From Raphanus sativus (taxonomy: Eukaryota > Streptophyta > Magnoliopsida > Brassicales > Brassicaceae): 64,000 nt of DNA. The stretch is from contig NC_079515.1 in the NCBI RefSeq assembly GCF_000801105.2, positions 21,289,407-21,353,406 of the forward strand, read 5' to 3'. The translations under genes were made by a program, and so were the position numbers. Under the pieces are notes generated by a model. That model saw nothing but the letters and a program-made list of their open reading frames with translations. It was not told where the DNA came from and searched no databases. Shown here piece by piece: positions 48,136 to 58,265 of the stretch (position 1 is the stretch's first letter; the number at the start of each line of letters is the position of its first letter).

Positions 48136-51100
48136 CTACGCCGTGTTTCCTCCTTCATCGAGGATCTCTGCCGCCATCTTCAACCGTAAACCTTGAATAT
48201 TTTCATCATTTATCCCATCAAAACTTACACCAAGCGCTAGACACTCCACAAACTTCAACGCATACACCCCACAATCGTCAGTCTGGGTGTTTTGTGGAGT
48301 GAACCTTCTGCTCCTCCTCCTGAATGCGAACTTCTTCCTACTCGGGGTTCGGAGATTGGGAGGAATGTTTTTATTCAAAATCTCGGGAAGCATGAGCGTT
48401 ACCAGTTTAAATGAATCAAGCATATTCTTCTCACTTTTGGCTGTTACCACTCCAATGATTGAATCATAGCAATTAACCTTCTCCTTCTTCAGATCCACGT
48501 GAAAAGCCACCCAGTGGTTTCCGCCGGTTGGAAGACATCCGTACAAGTGATCCACGTGTTCATACCACTTCAAGTTTCTTTGAAAGTTAACGGGAAGCTT
48601 ACCTCGTACAAGATTTTCATAACCATTCCCTGTGAACTTCATCATATTAGGTTTTATCTTGAACTGCTTGTAATCGTCAACCCACTTACTCAAGAACCAA
48701 GGATCAATGAAGGCAATGCGCTTGGTCCAGAATTGGGTGGGATCTCTCATGGACCTCTTAATGAGGACATTAATATACGCAGAGATATGCTACACAATAA
48801 ATATTAACAAGTCAGCTGTAAACAAATATATAACTAAAAACTCTGTCGTAATTAAAGACTTACATTATCAAATAACCATCCATATTGGCTATGCGGCCAC
48901 GGTCTTTCAAGGATGAGTATGCTGTAGAAGTCACCCTCATGAGCGGCGGATCTTACAACTCTTTTCTTTGCTGGTGCTGGTGGTTTGGGTGGAACTCTGG
49001 AGATGTGTTGCATAAGTTTATCCAATAAGGTCGGATCAACAGGTGCTAGAAGGTCATATATTGCTGATGAAGGCTCAACATTCTTCCTCATGCACGTCGT
49101 TCCATTGTCTCCAATGTACGGAAAAACTGGTCTTGAAGTACCTTCAGACAATGCAAACCCTTGTGGAGATAATTTAACCGTTCTCTCCAGATATTCCTTT
49201 ACCACAGCAGACCTAACCAATTCCTGACTCTCCAAAGGCGACTCCGGCAAGATTTCATTCTCGTCCGCAAGAACTTCAGCTAATTCACTGTCCTCTCCAG
49301 AATCGTCAACCTTGCATCCTTTTACATTGGCACGCGGTGGAGTTATATTCTTTCTCTTCTCATTATCGGCTTCTTGATTCTTTAACTCAGCCTTTTTTCA
49401 TTATTTAACTCAGCCTGTTCTTCATTCATTAACTCAGACTGTTTTGCTTCACTGAGGCAGCCACTTTTCTCTTAGCGGCAGCTTTCTCCTTCCTATTCAA
49501 CACAGCCTCTGCCTGCACAACTTTTTTCTTATCTTCTGCATCCTCATCCTTTACAGTACGGTTGCACATGGAGCGACGAGGTAAGTCTTCAGCAAATTCA
49601 CTGCCCTCTCCAGAATCTTCAACCTTGCATCTTTTTACATTGGCACGCGGTGGATTTATATTCTTTCTTTTCTCATTATCGTCTTCTTGTTTCTTTAACT
49701 CAGCCTTTTCTTCATTCATTAACTCAGCCTGTTCTTCATTCATTAACTCAGCCTCTATTGGTTTCTTTAACGCAGACTGTTTTTGCTTCACTGAGGCAAC
49801 CGCTTTTCTTTTAGCGGCAGCTTTCTCCTTCTTCTTTAACACAGCCTCTGCTTGCACATATTTTTTCTTATCTTCTACATCCTCATCCTTTACAGTACGG
49901 TTGCGCGTGGAGCGGCGACGTAAGTCTTCAGCCTTAGTTGCCTTTGCAGGAGAAACATATATAAAGTCAAGAACATTAGCACACTCATCTTCAGCATGTG
50001 TTCCAAACTCTTTAGCCAAATTTCTTTTCATCCTTCTCTCCTTATCAAGCTCCTTGGAAAAATTGGCACTAGGTCCCATATCTTTTCCAGGGGTTTCAGC
50101 AAACAGTGGACTATAGACAGACTTCTGCTGGGTATTAGGCTGCGGTGATGACAACGGTTCAGGCTGTTGTACGGCGGCGACGTTTGAGAGGTTATCTTTG
50201 TTTTGGGGATTTTTTCCTATCCCCATAACTTTGAGACGCTCCTCCACTGCAGCTTTCATCATGTCATCTATCGACTTCTGGTCCACCAATGGTTTTTCCA
50301 AATCGCGCGTCCATCTGATTAAATTTTCTGGAAATTTTATCCTGAGTACTCGCAATGGCCATCAGACCCGCGTTGTTCCCCCAATCTTTGTTGCCTTCCT
50401 CTTCGCTAGAACCCTTTCCCGTTGCAGCAGCTTCACCCTCATTGGTCTTCTCGTTACCCTTCCCCTCCACATTTCCATGCACTTCCCAAAAAACTTTTAC
50501 AAATCTACCTGCATGTATGTCTGTTATCAAACTAACGAGTTGTGGGTCGTCAGGTTGACACGGCCATTCAGGAAACAACTCTTCAATTGACTCCTTCGAA
50601 ACTATTCTTCTAACACGCACCTGTAACACCAGGTTATAATGTAACTCAGCCACCAAATAAACACAACACTCAGCCATTAAGTCTAATAAATCAGCCATTC
50701 GACAAAATCAAAACTCAGCGTTACACCTTACCTGGTTATTCTGTTTTATCTCGGCAGACAACAAGTTTTCGAAATTTCCACGAGTACGCTTTCCACCCCA
50801 TCGTAAAAGTGGAACGTCTTCATTGTTCACCACTCTCCCAAAACACTCGCCAAAGCAGACGATGGATTCATACGACCAAATCAATAACGCATCCTTTAGA
50901 CCGGTTAATCTGTATGACCCCCTGTCTGGAGCCAACGTTTTAATATAGTCAATGAGAACTTCATATACAGCTGAGGGTGAGGACCTGGGTTCAAGTCTCA
51001 CCAACAACCTAATTATGGTGAGGACCTGGGTTCGAGTCTCACCAACAACCTAATGATGTTAAAGGGTGAGGACCTGGGTTCGAGTCTCACCAACAACCTA

Positions 51101-51487
51101 ATTATGGAGATAGTGAGATCTCATAATAGAGGGGTTGGGGTCGGTGCGCTGCAGTGCTGTGAACCTGGGGTCCATGGGTAGGTGTTCCACGGGACGGGTT
51201 GTCACAACCAGACTCCATATCTCCTTCCTATGTATTCGCAGCTGTCTACATAGTAGATAGTGTACTGTTCTACCAGATCACACGCTTTTGCGTTCAACTA
51301 GCCTAGCAACTACTCCAATGGGAGAGTTCACCAGTGCTTTCCATACATCTTTTCCTAGTGTTTCTATAATATGAGGTAAATCTCCTGAACAGAAATTGTG
51401 ATTAATTGCTTTATTTTCAAGGTTAGAAGACCCTACAGGATAAAGTCTTAGAGGGTAACCACGTGATTTAACATCAGAAACATCCAT
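48136..51487 (-). pseudogene. DUF1985-ULP1 (VANC/KIU-like) gene 1
   Basis: Order from 51487 down: N-terminus YPLRLYPVGSSNLENKAI; start of DUF1985 (VARLVERKSVWSG ... KEIWSLVV); a 36-bp repeat insertion replacing the DUF1985 core (about 50985-51215); YEVLIDYIKTLAPDRGSY and VPLLRWGGKRTRGNF; exon EELFPEWPCQPDDPQL; a long Lys/Glu-rich linker; YIGDNGTTCMRKNVEPSSAI; and a C48 (ULP1) protease with NHWVAF (His), CYDS (Asp) and DDCGVYALKFVECLALG (catalytic Cys). ULP1 proteases remove SUMO-like modifiers. VANC proteins of VANDAL MULEs share DUF1985 and act as anti-silencing factors. Lesions: the insertion/deletion, a frameshift at about 50308, and a 310-340-bp tandem duplication of the linker (about 49290-49950) with the frame lost at 49429. 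The protease exons (48750-48136) are intact. Confidence 0.85.
50976..51215 (-). repeat. Insertion with three 36-bp copies containing a Pol III B-box-like motif
   Basis: GTGAGGACCTGGGTTCGAGT plus CTCACCAACAACCTAAT occurs at about 50976, 51018 and 51065, followed by unrelated GC-richer sequence to about 51215. GGTTCGAGTC resembles the B box of tRNA-derived SINEs. The insertion replaces about 370 bp of DUF1985 coding sequence that is present in gene 2. Confidence 0.65.
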
Positions 51488-51489
51488 CT

Positions 51490-52250
51490 GAACAAATAAA
51501 CAAACATTAACTCAGTCACAACATATAACAATAACTCAAGGAAAATACAGCAATAACTCTGCAACAACATTAAAATAACTCAGACACAGCATAACAATAA
51601 AATCATGGAAAATATAATAATAACTCTGCCACGACATTGAAATAACTCAGCCACAACACAACAATAACCTAATCACAACTACACCCTAACTCACTCGAAA
51701 CATAACCCTAACTCAGTACTAACTCAGACGAAACAAAACCCCAATTCAATATTTAACGTCGTGTCATCCTACCAAAAAGACGAACTTATAGATATGAATG
51801 CGGCGAAGACGATATCGTACAAACGAACGATAACGATAATGGAGATGTCACAGATATTTTTAGGAAGAGGAAGTAAACACAATGTCGACGGCAATTTCGT
51901 ATCCTTGCGGTTCCTTCTCCGTTTCCGAAAATGTTTTTTTTGTAATTATTTTGTCAATCAATATTACTAGTTGATGAGACTATCTGAGCAGGAGCATGTG
52001 TGATAAAGTAGTTGAGAATATTTAAAACTAATCAAAGGCTATTTATGTCATTTACCAGAGATAACAAAACATTCTCGCTTTTATCAATTTGATTTAACGG
52101 CTGAGTTATATATTAATAAATGCATAGTTTTGTTTACATACGACTGAGTTAAAACAACTTAAAAGTTAACAAAGGCTGAGTTACATAACACGCGAAAGCT
52201 GACTTATGATGACAAAACATGACTAAACAGAGAAGTAGTAGTAGCAAAGT
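51490..52250 (-). repeat. Inverse-oriented TAACTCAGCC array upstream of gene 1, then plus-oriented motifs
   Basis: Positions 51500-51760 hold about ten TAACTCAG(C/A) variants, that is GGCTGAGTTA in the direction of gene 1, in its promoter/leader. From 52085 to 52210 the motif is plus-oriented again (52090, 52173). Upstream repeats therefore tend to point the same way as the gene. Confidence 0.75.
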
Positions 52251-52369
52251 ATCGCCATTCCAGCCACACAAACAGCCACATTTCGCAAACACCGACTCTC
52301 ACTCAAACATTCGCCTCCTTTTCTCTCAGATTCTGTCTTTACTCCATTCGCCAACCGAGCAACGTTGAC

Positions 52370-52706
52370 TCACAACTCCGAGAGGTCTCTAGTCAAGCCA
52401 TTTAACACTACCTTAATATCTTCAACATCTTCAACCAAGCACTCATCCGCCCATTTGAATAAATGACTCTGTTTTCACCAATGTAACCAGATCTAAGTAT
52501 TACGTTTCCGAACATGGGAAATAAGAACCAGAACTAACCTTATTATATCATTTTGCACAGCAATAGTACAATCTTCCTGGATTTGTTTCGCTTCCAGATG
52601 TAAAAATGTCAGATGGTGCACCACACCAACACTCTATCGGCGTTCCTCTTTCCGTATTCGTACGTCGTCTGTAATAATTTCCTGAGGTGAAGGATGAGGA
52701 AGCCAT
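52370..52706 (-). pseudogene. GRF-type zinc-finger gene fragment
   Basis: From ATG at 52706: a Ser/Arg N-terminus, then GTPIECWCGAPSDIFTSGSE and NPGRLYYCC (zf-GRF pattern, a DNA-binding finger), an in-frame TGA after CCAK, an intron, and QSHLFKWADECLVEDVEDIK in the next exon. Plant GRF-finger proteins of this short kind are common near transposons. The transmembrane or coiled-coil C-terminus is not visible beyond LNGLTRDLSEL. Confidence 0.65.
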
Positions 52707-53191
52707 TGTTACAATAAATTTCAAAGTCCTTATAAACTAAAAAAAGTTCAACTTTGTAAAAGAAGAGATACGACATCACAGATATAATACTATTAAATAT
52801 ATAAAATACAATATAATATCAGTGTCTCGATATTGTAAAAGAAATATGTATCTGTGCCAGCCATATATATTAAAACTCGTAATAATGAGTCTCGATATTG
52901 TCATGGCAGCAGCCAAATTTTCCCACGCGCATAATGATGGAACTTCCCATATACCGCCTCTTAAAATTAAATCGATGCTGGGTTATTTAAATACAATGAT
53001 GACTGAGTTATACCTTAATTATGTTAGATATGTGGCCGAGTTAACATTCAGAAACAGAAATAATGCGTTTCAAAATACAATTATGGCTGATTTATTGAAA
53101 CAAGTTATGGCTGAATTATATAAAATGTGAAGCCGATATTATATTCAGAAACAGAAATAATGAAGTTCAAAATACAGACACGAAAAGACTT

Positions 53192-53749
53192 TCAGGAACC
53201 AAAATTATCTTGACCAGACTCTTCAAACATGTGGCAGAGATCAAGCCAGACGCTGGTTAACATCCAAGTTGGCTTCTCGCCTCCTTCCGACCAAGTCCAC
53301 CTCAAATGGCGCATCTGACAGCGAAATAGACTTCTGGCCACAAGATTAAAATTATGCCAAACTGTCAAATGATGCCTTCGATCCCATGTGTTTGTCCGCT
53401 ACAGCAAAAAAAAAATACAAAGATTACAGACCGTTGTGTACCCAAGATTACAGACTGTTAATATATATGAACAAATGTCGGGCCTTACAGCGAGTTGAAG
53501 AAACCAGCTTTCCTTAAAATGATCGGGAATGTCGCAGTATGTTGGCCATGCATGAACCCATCCTTCTGCAAGAATCCTCGGGATGACCAGGGAGAGATCA
53601 GTTAAAAAATTAAACCATGTATGGCTGGTTCTGTCAAGCAAGTCACCCGGACCAGGGTATAGAACAGGGAGGTTTTCACGATTTGCAGAGTTTAATACTG
53701 CAGAGACACTGTTCTCTAACCTCTCTGAATTTGCAGGAACAATCGGCAT
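53192..53749 (-). CDS. Two-exon small transposon gene, copy 2 (intact)
   Basis: Exons 53749-53489 and 53398-53192 join to a 155-residue frame with no stop. It begins MPIVPANSERLENSVSAV, then ENLPVLYPGPGDLLDRTSHT, WFNFLTDLSLVIPRIL, WVHAWPTYCDIPDHFKESWF, and exon 2 WDRRHHLTVWHNFNLVARSL then EGGEKPTWMLTSVWLDLCHM. It is the intact relative of 34713-35281 and of the fragment at 43135-43225. The layout weakly recalls the Ptta/En/Spm-type domain of the CACTA protein in this window, but no function can be assigned. GGCTGAGTTA-like motifs lie downstream (52990-53110) and upstream (53930-53960). Confidence 0.6.
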
Positions 53750-53799
53750 GACTTTTGATGGGGATAGAGAGATATTGTTTAGTTTTTTTCTAGAGAGAT

Positions 53800-54550
53800 A
53801 AAGGCATAAGAAAGGGTATTATAGAGGGCACTATATATAGATAAACATAGAGCGTGAAACGGCGGGAATTAAAATTTCTCAAAATTCATTTATCTTATTT
53901 CCCGCCAAACGACAACATTTATCAAACGTGGCGGCCGAGTTATATAACCTATTACGGCTGATTTAATATTTAGGATTTAGAGTTTATGGTTTAGTATTTA
54001 GAGTTAAGGTTTGTTTATTTAGGGATTTATGTTTATGATTTGGAGTAACGGTGTGATAAATATAACAAATAACATAAATTTAGTCTTAAAATGCATTGTA
54101 TATAGTTTAGGAGAGTTGTATTATGATCACACTCTATATCTACATGTAAGGTTTTAAGTAATTGTGAGACAACATATACCTCAAGATCATGATCGATTCT
54201 AAACTCGCAAATTAAATAAATAATAGACGTTCAGTTGATTATATATTCAGTTCAAATTTAAAATTGGACTTTCAATATAACATTTTGAAGTATAAACATA
54301 TCAATTACTTCAATTCAGGGTATGTTTGAGGTATGGCTGACTTTTGTCTACCTTAACGGCTGATTTATGAAGATGACGCCGCTGATTTATTAAATATTTT
54401 CCTATCTTAGGGTATGGTTTGTGGTTTGGCTAAGTTATATCTAACGTAATGGTTGCTCATTCAAACAAGGCGGCTGAGTTACGATAAACAAATCAAAACT
54501 TTAAGTTATGTACAAAATATCTAGCCATAAGTCATACAAAACAAACGATA
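53800..54550. repeat. Motif-containing spacer
   Basis: GGCCGAGTTATATA (53935), ACGGCTGATTTA variants, ATGGCTGACTTT (54334) and GGCGGCTGAGTTACG (54470). AT-rich, no gene seen. Confidence 0.6.
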
Positions 54551-54559
54551 ACCTCATCT

Positions 54560-57500
54560 TCAATCATCGCCAAACGCCCCAGCCAAAATATTGGTTCCTT
54601 CATCGAATACATCTGCTGCCATCTTCATTCTCAGACCTTGAATATTTTCATCCGATATCCCATCGAAAGCTACACCAAGCGCTAGACACTCGACGAGCTT
54701 CAATGCATACACTCCACATTCGCCTCTCAATTCGTTCTATGGAACAATATCTCTTGTTCTTCGTCTGTATGCAAACTCCTTCTTGGTAGGGACTCGGATA
54801 TTAGCGGGAATAACGAGATTCAGCATATCAGGGATCATACGAGTAAGCGGCCTAAAGAAATTTAGCATTCTCAGCTCACTTTCGAGTGTTACCTGTCCAA
54901 CGACTGAATCATAGCAATCAATCTTCTGTTTATGCAGATCCACGTGAAACCCCACCCAATGATCGCCGCCAGTATTAAGCACTCCGTACAAGTGATCTAC
55001 ATCTGTAAACCACTGCAACTTCGTCTGAATGTCGCTGGGGATCAAACCGTTTACTAACTTCTTGTAACCAGTTCCTCTGAATTTCGACGGCGACCATTCC
55101 ATTTTGCCTTCAGACGATGTATAATCGTGAACCCATAATCCAAGGAACCAAGAGTCTACAAAGGCAATGCGATTGGACCAGAATGGGCTGGGATCTTGTT
55201 TGGACCTTTGAATGAGGATTCTAATATACGCAGCAATATGCTGCACAGATAATATATAACTCAGCTGTACCATACTTATAACTTAGCCGTAAAGTAAATA
55301 TAATTCAGTTGCATACTTACACATTGATCCAGCCATCCATATTTATCCTTTGGCCAAGGTCTTGGAGTGATGAGGATTCTGTAGAACTCAATTTCCTCGT
55401 CAGCTCCTCCATGTCGAATTTCTCTGATAATTTAACATAACTCAGCCTCTGCAAAATATTTTTATTAGCTAAAATCAACGAAATGGTGCAAAAGTCCTTA
55501 CTCGTGTGGCTTTAGGTGTTGCAAAAGATTCTCCCTTTTAACCGGATCAACAGGTCCTAGGGGATCATATATTGCAGGTGAAGGTGAAATACCCTTTCTC
55601 ATGCACGTCGTTACATTGTCTCCGATGTGGGGAAATGGTACAGGAGGACCAAATTCCGCACTCCTTTGAGACCCATCTGGAGATAATTGAACAGCTTTCA
55701 GCCGATACTCCTTTATTCTTCCACACCTTTTCCTCTCATCTTCCTCCACATCAGATTCCGGCAACAGTTCGTCTGTTTTCGCCTCACTTTGCCTAGTCGG
55801 AATGGTTATTCTTATTGTACCACTGCGAGATCCTTTTGAACCAGAAATATCCTTATTTAAGTCAGACTCTTCTTGCTTCTTCTTCTTCTTTAACTCAACC
55901 TCTTCTTTCTTCAGTTTCTTCTGTAACTCAGCCTCTTCTTTCTTCAGCTTCTTCTGTAACTCAGCCTCTTCTCGCTTATTCTTCCTCTCCTCAACTTCTT
56001 CTTGCTTCTTCTTCCTCCTCAACTCAGCTTCTTCTTGCTTCTGCTTCTTCCTTAACTCAGCTTCATCACTCTCCGAATCAGCCGCTAAGTTTTTTCTTTT
56101 ACCCCTACAACCGCGTCCAAATGGTGGTTCTTTACCAGGAGAACCAGAGACCAAATCAGCCTTTGTTGCATCGGCATTACCAAACGCATAATTCAAGTGC
56201 TTTTTCACCCCACCAGCCTCATCCCTGACAAGCTTCGAATTCAGCTTTGCTCTCATACCTTTCGCATCAGCTTTAGCAATATAATCTGCCAGATTCTTGT
56301 CAGAATAGCCTTTATCAGGGGTCTTTTGCGATTGGTTGACCTTCACAGGGGATGCAGTTTGACCACTACTGGGCTCTGGCTGTCGGTTTTCTTCTGAGAC
56401 CGTCACGTTTTGGGCACTTTCTACAACCCCCAAAACTCTGAGACGGTCTTCAACTGTTGACTTCACTGTATCTCCAATGGTATCCAAAATACCTCGGGAA
56501 AAATCTCCTAATTTGGTGTCATATTCTGTTAATCTCGAGTCAAATTTTTGGTCCATACTCGCGATTTGAGCAACTAGGTTCAGCAGAACCGCTTCGCGAC
56601 GATCCTTCTCCTCTGCACTCTCCTTCACCTCTACAACAACAGTTTCAACCTCATTGATTTTCACCTCCTTCTGTTTCTTCTCTTTCTTCTGCTTCTTTGA
56701 GGGTGGCTCAGCCTCTGACGAAACTACAGCCTTCGTTTGTTTGTTGTTCTCATTCGATTGCACATAGAAATCTCTAACAAACCTATCTTCATGTATATCT
56801 TTAATTAGGTTATCAAGTTGTGGGTCATCTGCTTCATCTACCCACTGAGGAAACAGCTCTTCTAGACCCTCCTTCATCACCATTTTCCTCACACGCACCT
56901 ACCACACAAAAACATAAATCAGTCATTAAAACTAACAATTCAGACATTACATTACAGGATTCATAGGTCTGATTTAAACCTTACCGTTCCATGAACACTA
57001 ATCTCCTTAGCTATTGTAGTAGCAATAGCAGCACGCGTACGACTTCCACCCCATCGCAAAAGCGGAATTTCGCCTGGACTCTCTAATCTGCCATAAAGCT
57101 CTCTGAACACTGTGACAGATTCGTACGCCCAAACCATTAACACGTCCTTGAAGCCGCTAAGAGGTGTACGACCCTCCTTGTGGTTGCAACAACTTGACAG
57201 AATCAACGAGAAATTCATAGGCAGTCCGACCCCAAGGATAAGTCATCATGGCGTCATCATCGAATACTCTTTTTGCACTTTCAAAGGGTATTCTACAATT
57301 ATGATGCAAGCCATAAAGTCCCACGGCTTGAAGAAACAACAGCCCATACCATTTCCGCTGATCAGCACTCCACATTCGACACGACGTTAAAGCCTTTGTA
57401 AGTTCATCTAACTTGGGTCCGTACCCAAGCGGCACGTTCAACAACTCCCACAACGCTTTGTAATTCTCTGGATCAGGTTCAAAACTTTCTTCTGGCAGTG

Positions 57501-57846
57501 GATTTGTGTTTAAACCCGTGAACTCACCAAATTCAATTAAGCTTAACCTGATAGGTTGATCAACAACGAGAGATCAAATCTCCTTCTTATAGACTCGCAG
57601 CTGTCTACAAAGTAGATAATGTACGATCTTACCAGACCACACCATTTTGCTCTCAAACAGTCTAGCAATCAAACCAACACGATACGTCTTTAGATTATCC
57701 CACACATCGCTTCCAATTCCTTCTCTAAGTTTATGGATATCCCCAAAACGGCTATTTGTATTAATGAGTTTGTTTTCAAGAATAGATTTCCCTTCAGGGT
57801 AAAGTCTTGGAGGGTAATCCCTTGTTAGATCTTCGGAAATATCCAT
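54560..57846 (-). pseudogene. DUF1985-ULP1 (VANC/KIU-like) gene 2
   Basis: Start ATG at 57846 (MDISEDLTRDYPPRLYPEG). The DUF1985 region is complete (FESKMVWSGKIVHYLLCRQL, RLSLIEFGEFTGLNTN, LLFLQAVGLYGLHHNCRIPF, GFKDVLMVWAYESVTV, IPLLRWGGSRTRA). The exon from 56898 gives EELFPQWVDEADDPQL, a linker with 9-12-residue EEAELQKKLKK repeats, and FPHIGDNVTTCMRKG. The ULP1 domain has GGDHWVGFHVDLH (His), CYDS (Asp) and GECGVYALKLVECLALG (Cys). Lesions: TGA at 57574-57576 (KEI*SLVV, Trp in gene 1), a frameshift at about 57175, and TAG at 54737-54739 just before the catalytic Cys. Introns carry TAACTCAGC motifs. The role is inferred from VANC/KAONASHI proteins. Confidence 0.85.
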
Positions 57847-57879
57847 CTGATCAAAAAAGACATATATATATAACATATT

Positions 57880-58265
57880 GGACAAATCAGAAGAAAGGCA
57901 TAAAATAAACAAGCCACAAAAAAAAATCAGCCATTATCACATACATAAATCAATCACAAAGAATACTAAATCAGTCACAATTACCTTCTATAAATCAGTC
58001 GTTAAGGATCCTAAATCAGCCGTAACGAATACTAACTCAAACTCAGACAAAACATATATATCAGTAACAATTATCTTCTATAAATCAGTCGTCAAGGATC
58101 CTAAATCACCCGTAACGAATACTAACTCAAAATCAGATAAAGCATATATATCAGTAACAATTACCTTCTATAAATCAGTCGTCAAGAATCCTAAATCACC
58201 CGTAACGAATACTAACTCAAAATCAGACAAAACATATATCTAACTCACAGCATCAGTTATACTCA
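57880..58265 (-). repeat. Tandem leader repeats with AAATCAG(T/C)C motifs upstream of gene 2
   Basis: Three tandem units of about 70 bp (for example TCTATAAATCAGTCGT ... AATACTAACTCAAAATCAGA) start near 57985, 58075 and 58165, rich in AAATCAGCC/AACTCAGAC. This is the GGCTGAGTTA motif in the gene's direction, in its leader or promoter. The motif stops at about 58260. Confidence 0.75.

Noticed and set aside
49562..50116. 184-residue plus-strand frame rich in Ser and Phe
   Set aside because: Antisense of the Lys/Glu-rich linker of DUF1985-ULP1 gene 1; AAG/GAA codons read backwards give Phe/Ser.
55802..56228. Plus-strand Ser/Phe- and Ser/Leu-rich frames
   Set aside because: Antisense of the EEAELQKK repeat region of gene 2.
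29500..58250. GGCTGAGTTA array considered as a CRISPR or satellite
   Set aside because: Plant DNA, irregular spacing, no uniform spacers; the motif is dispersed, not a tandem satellite.
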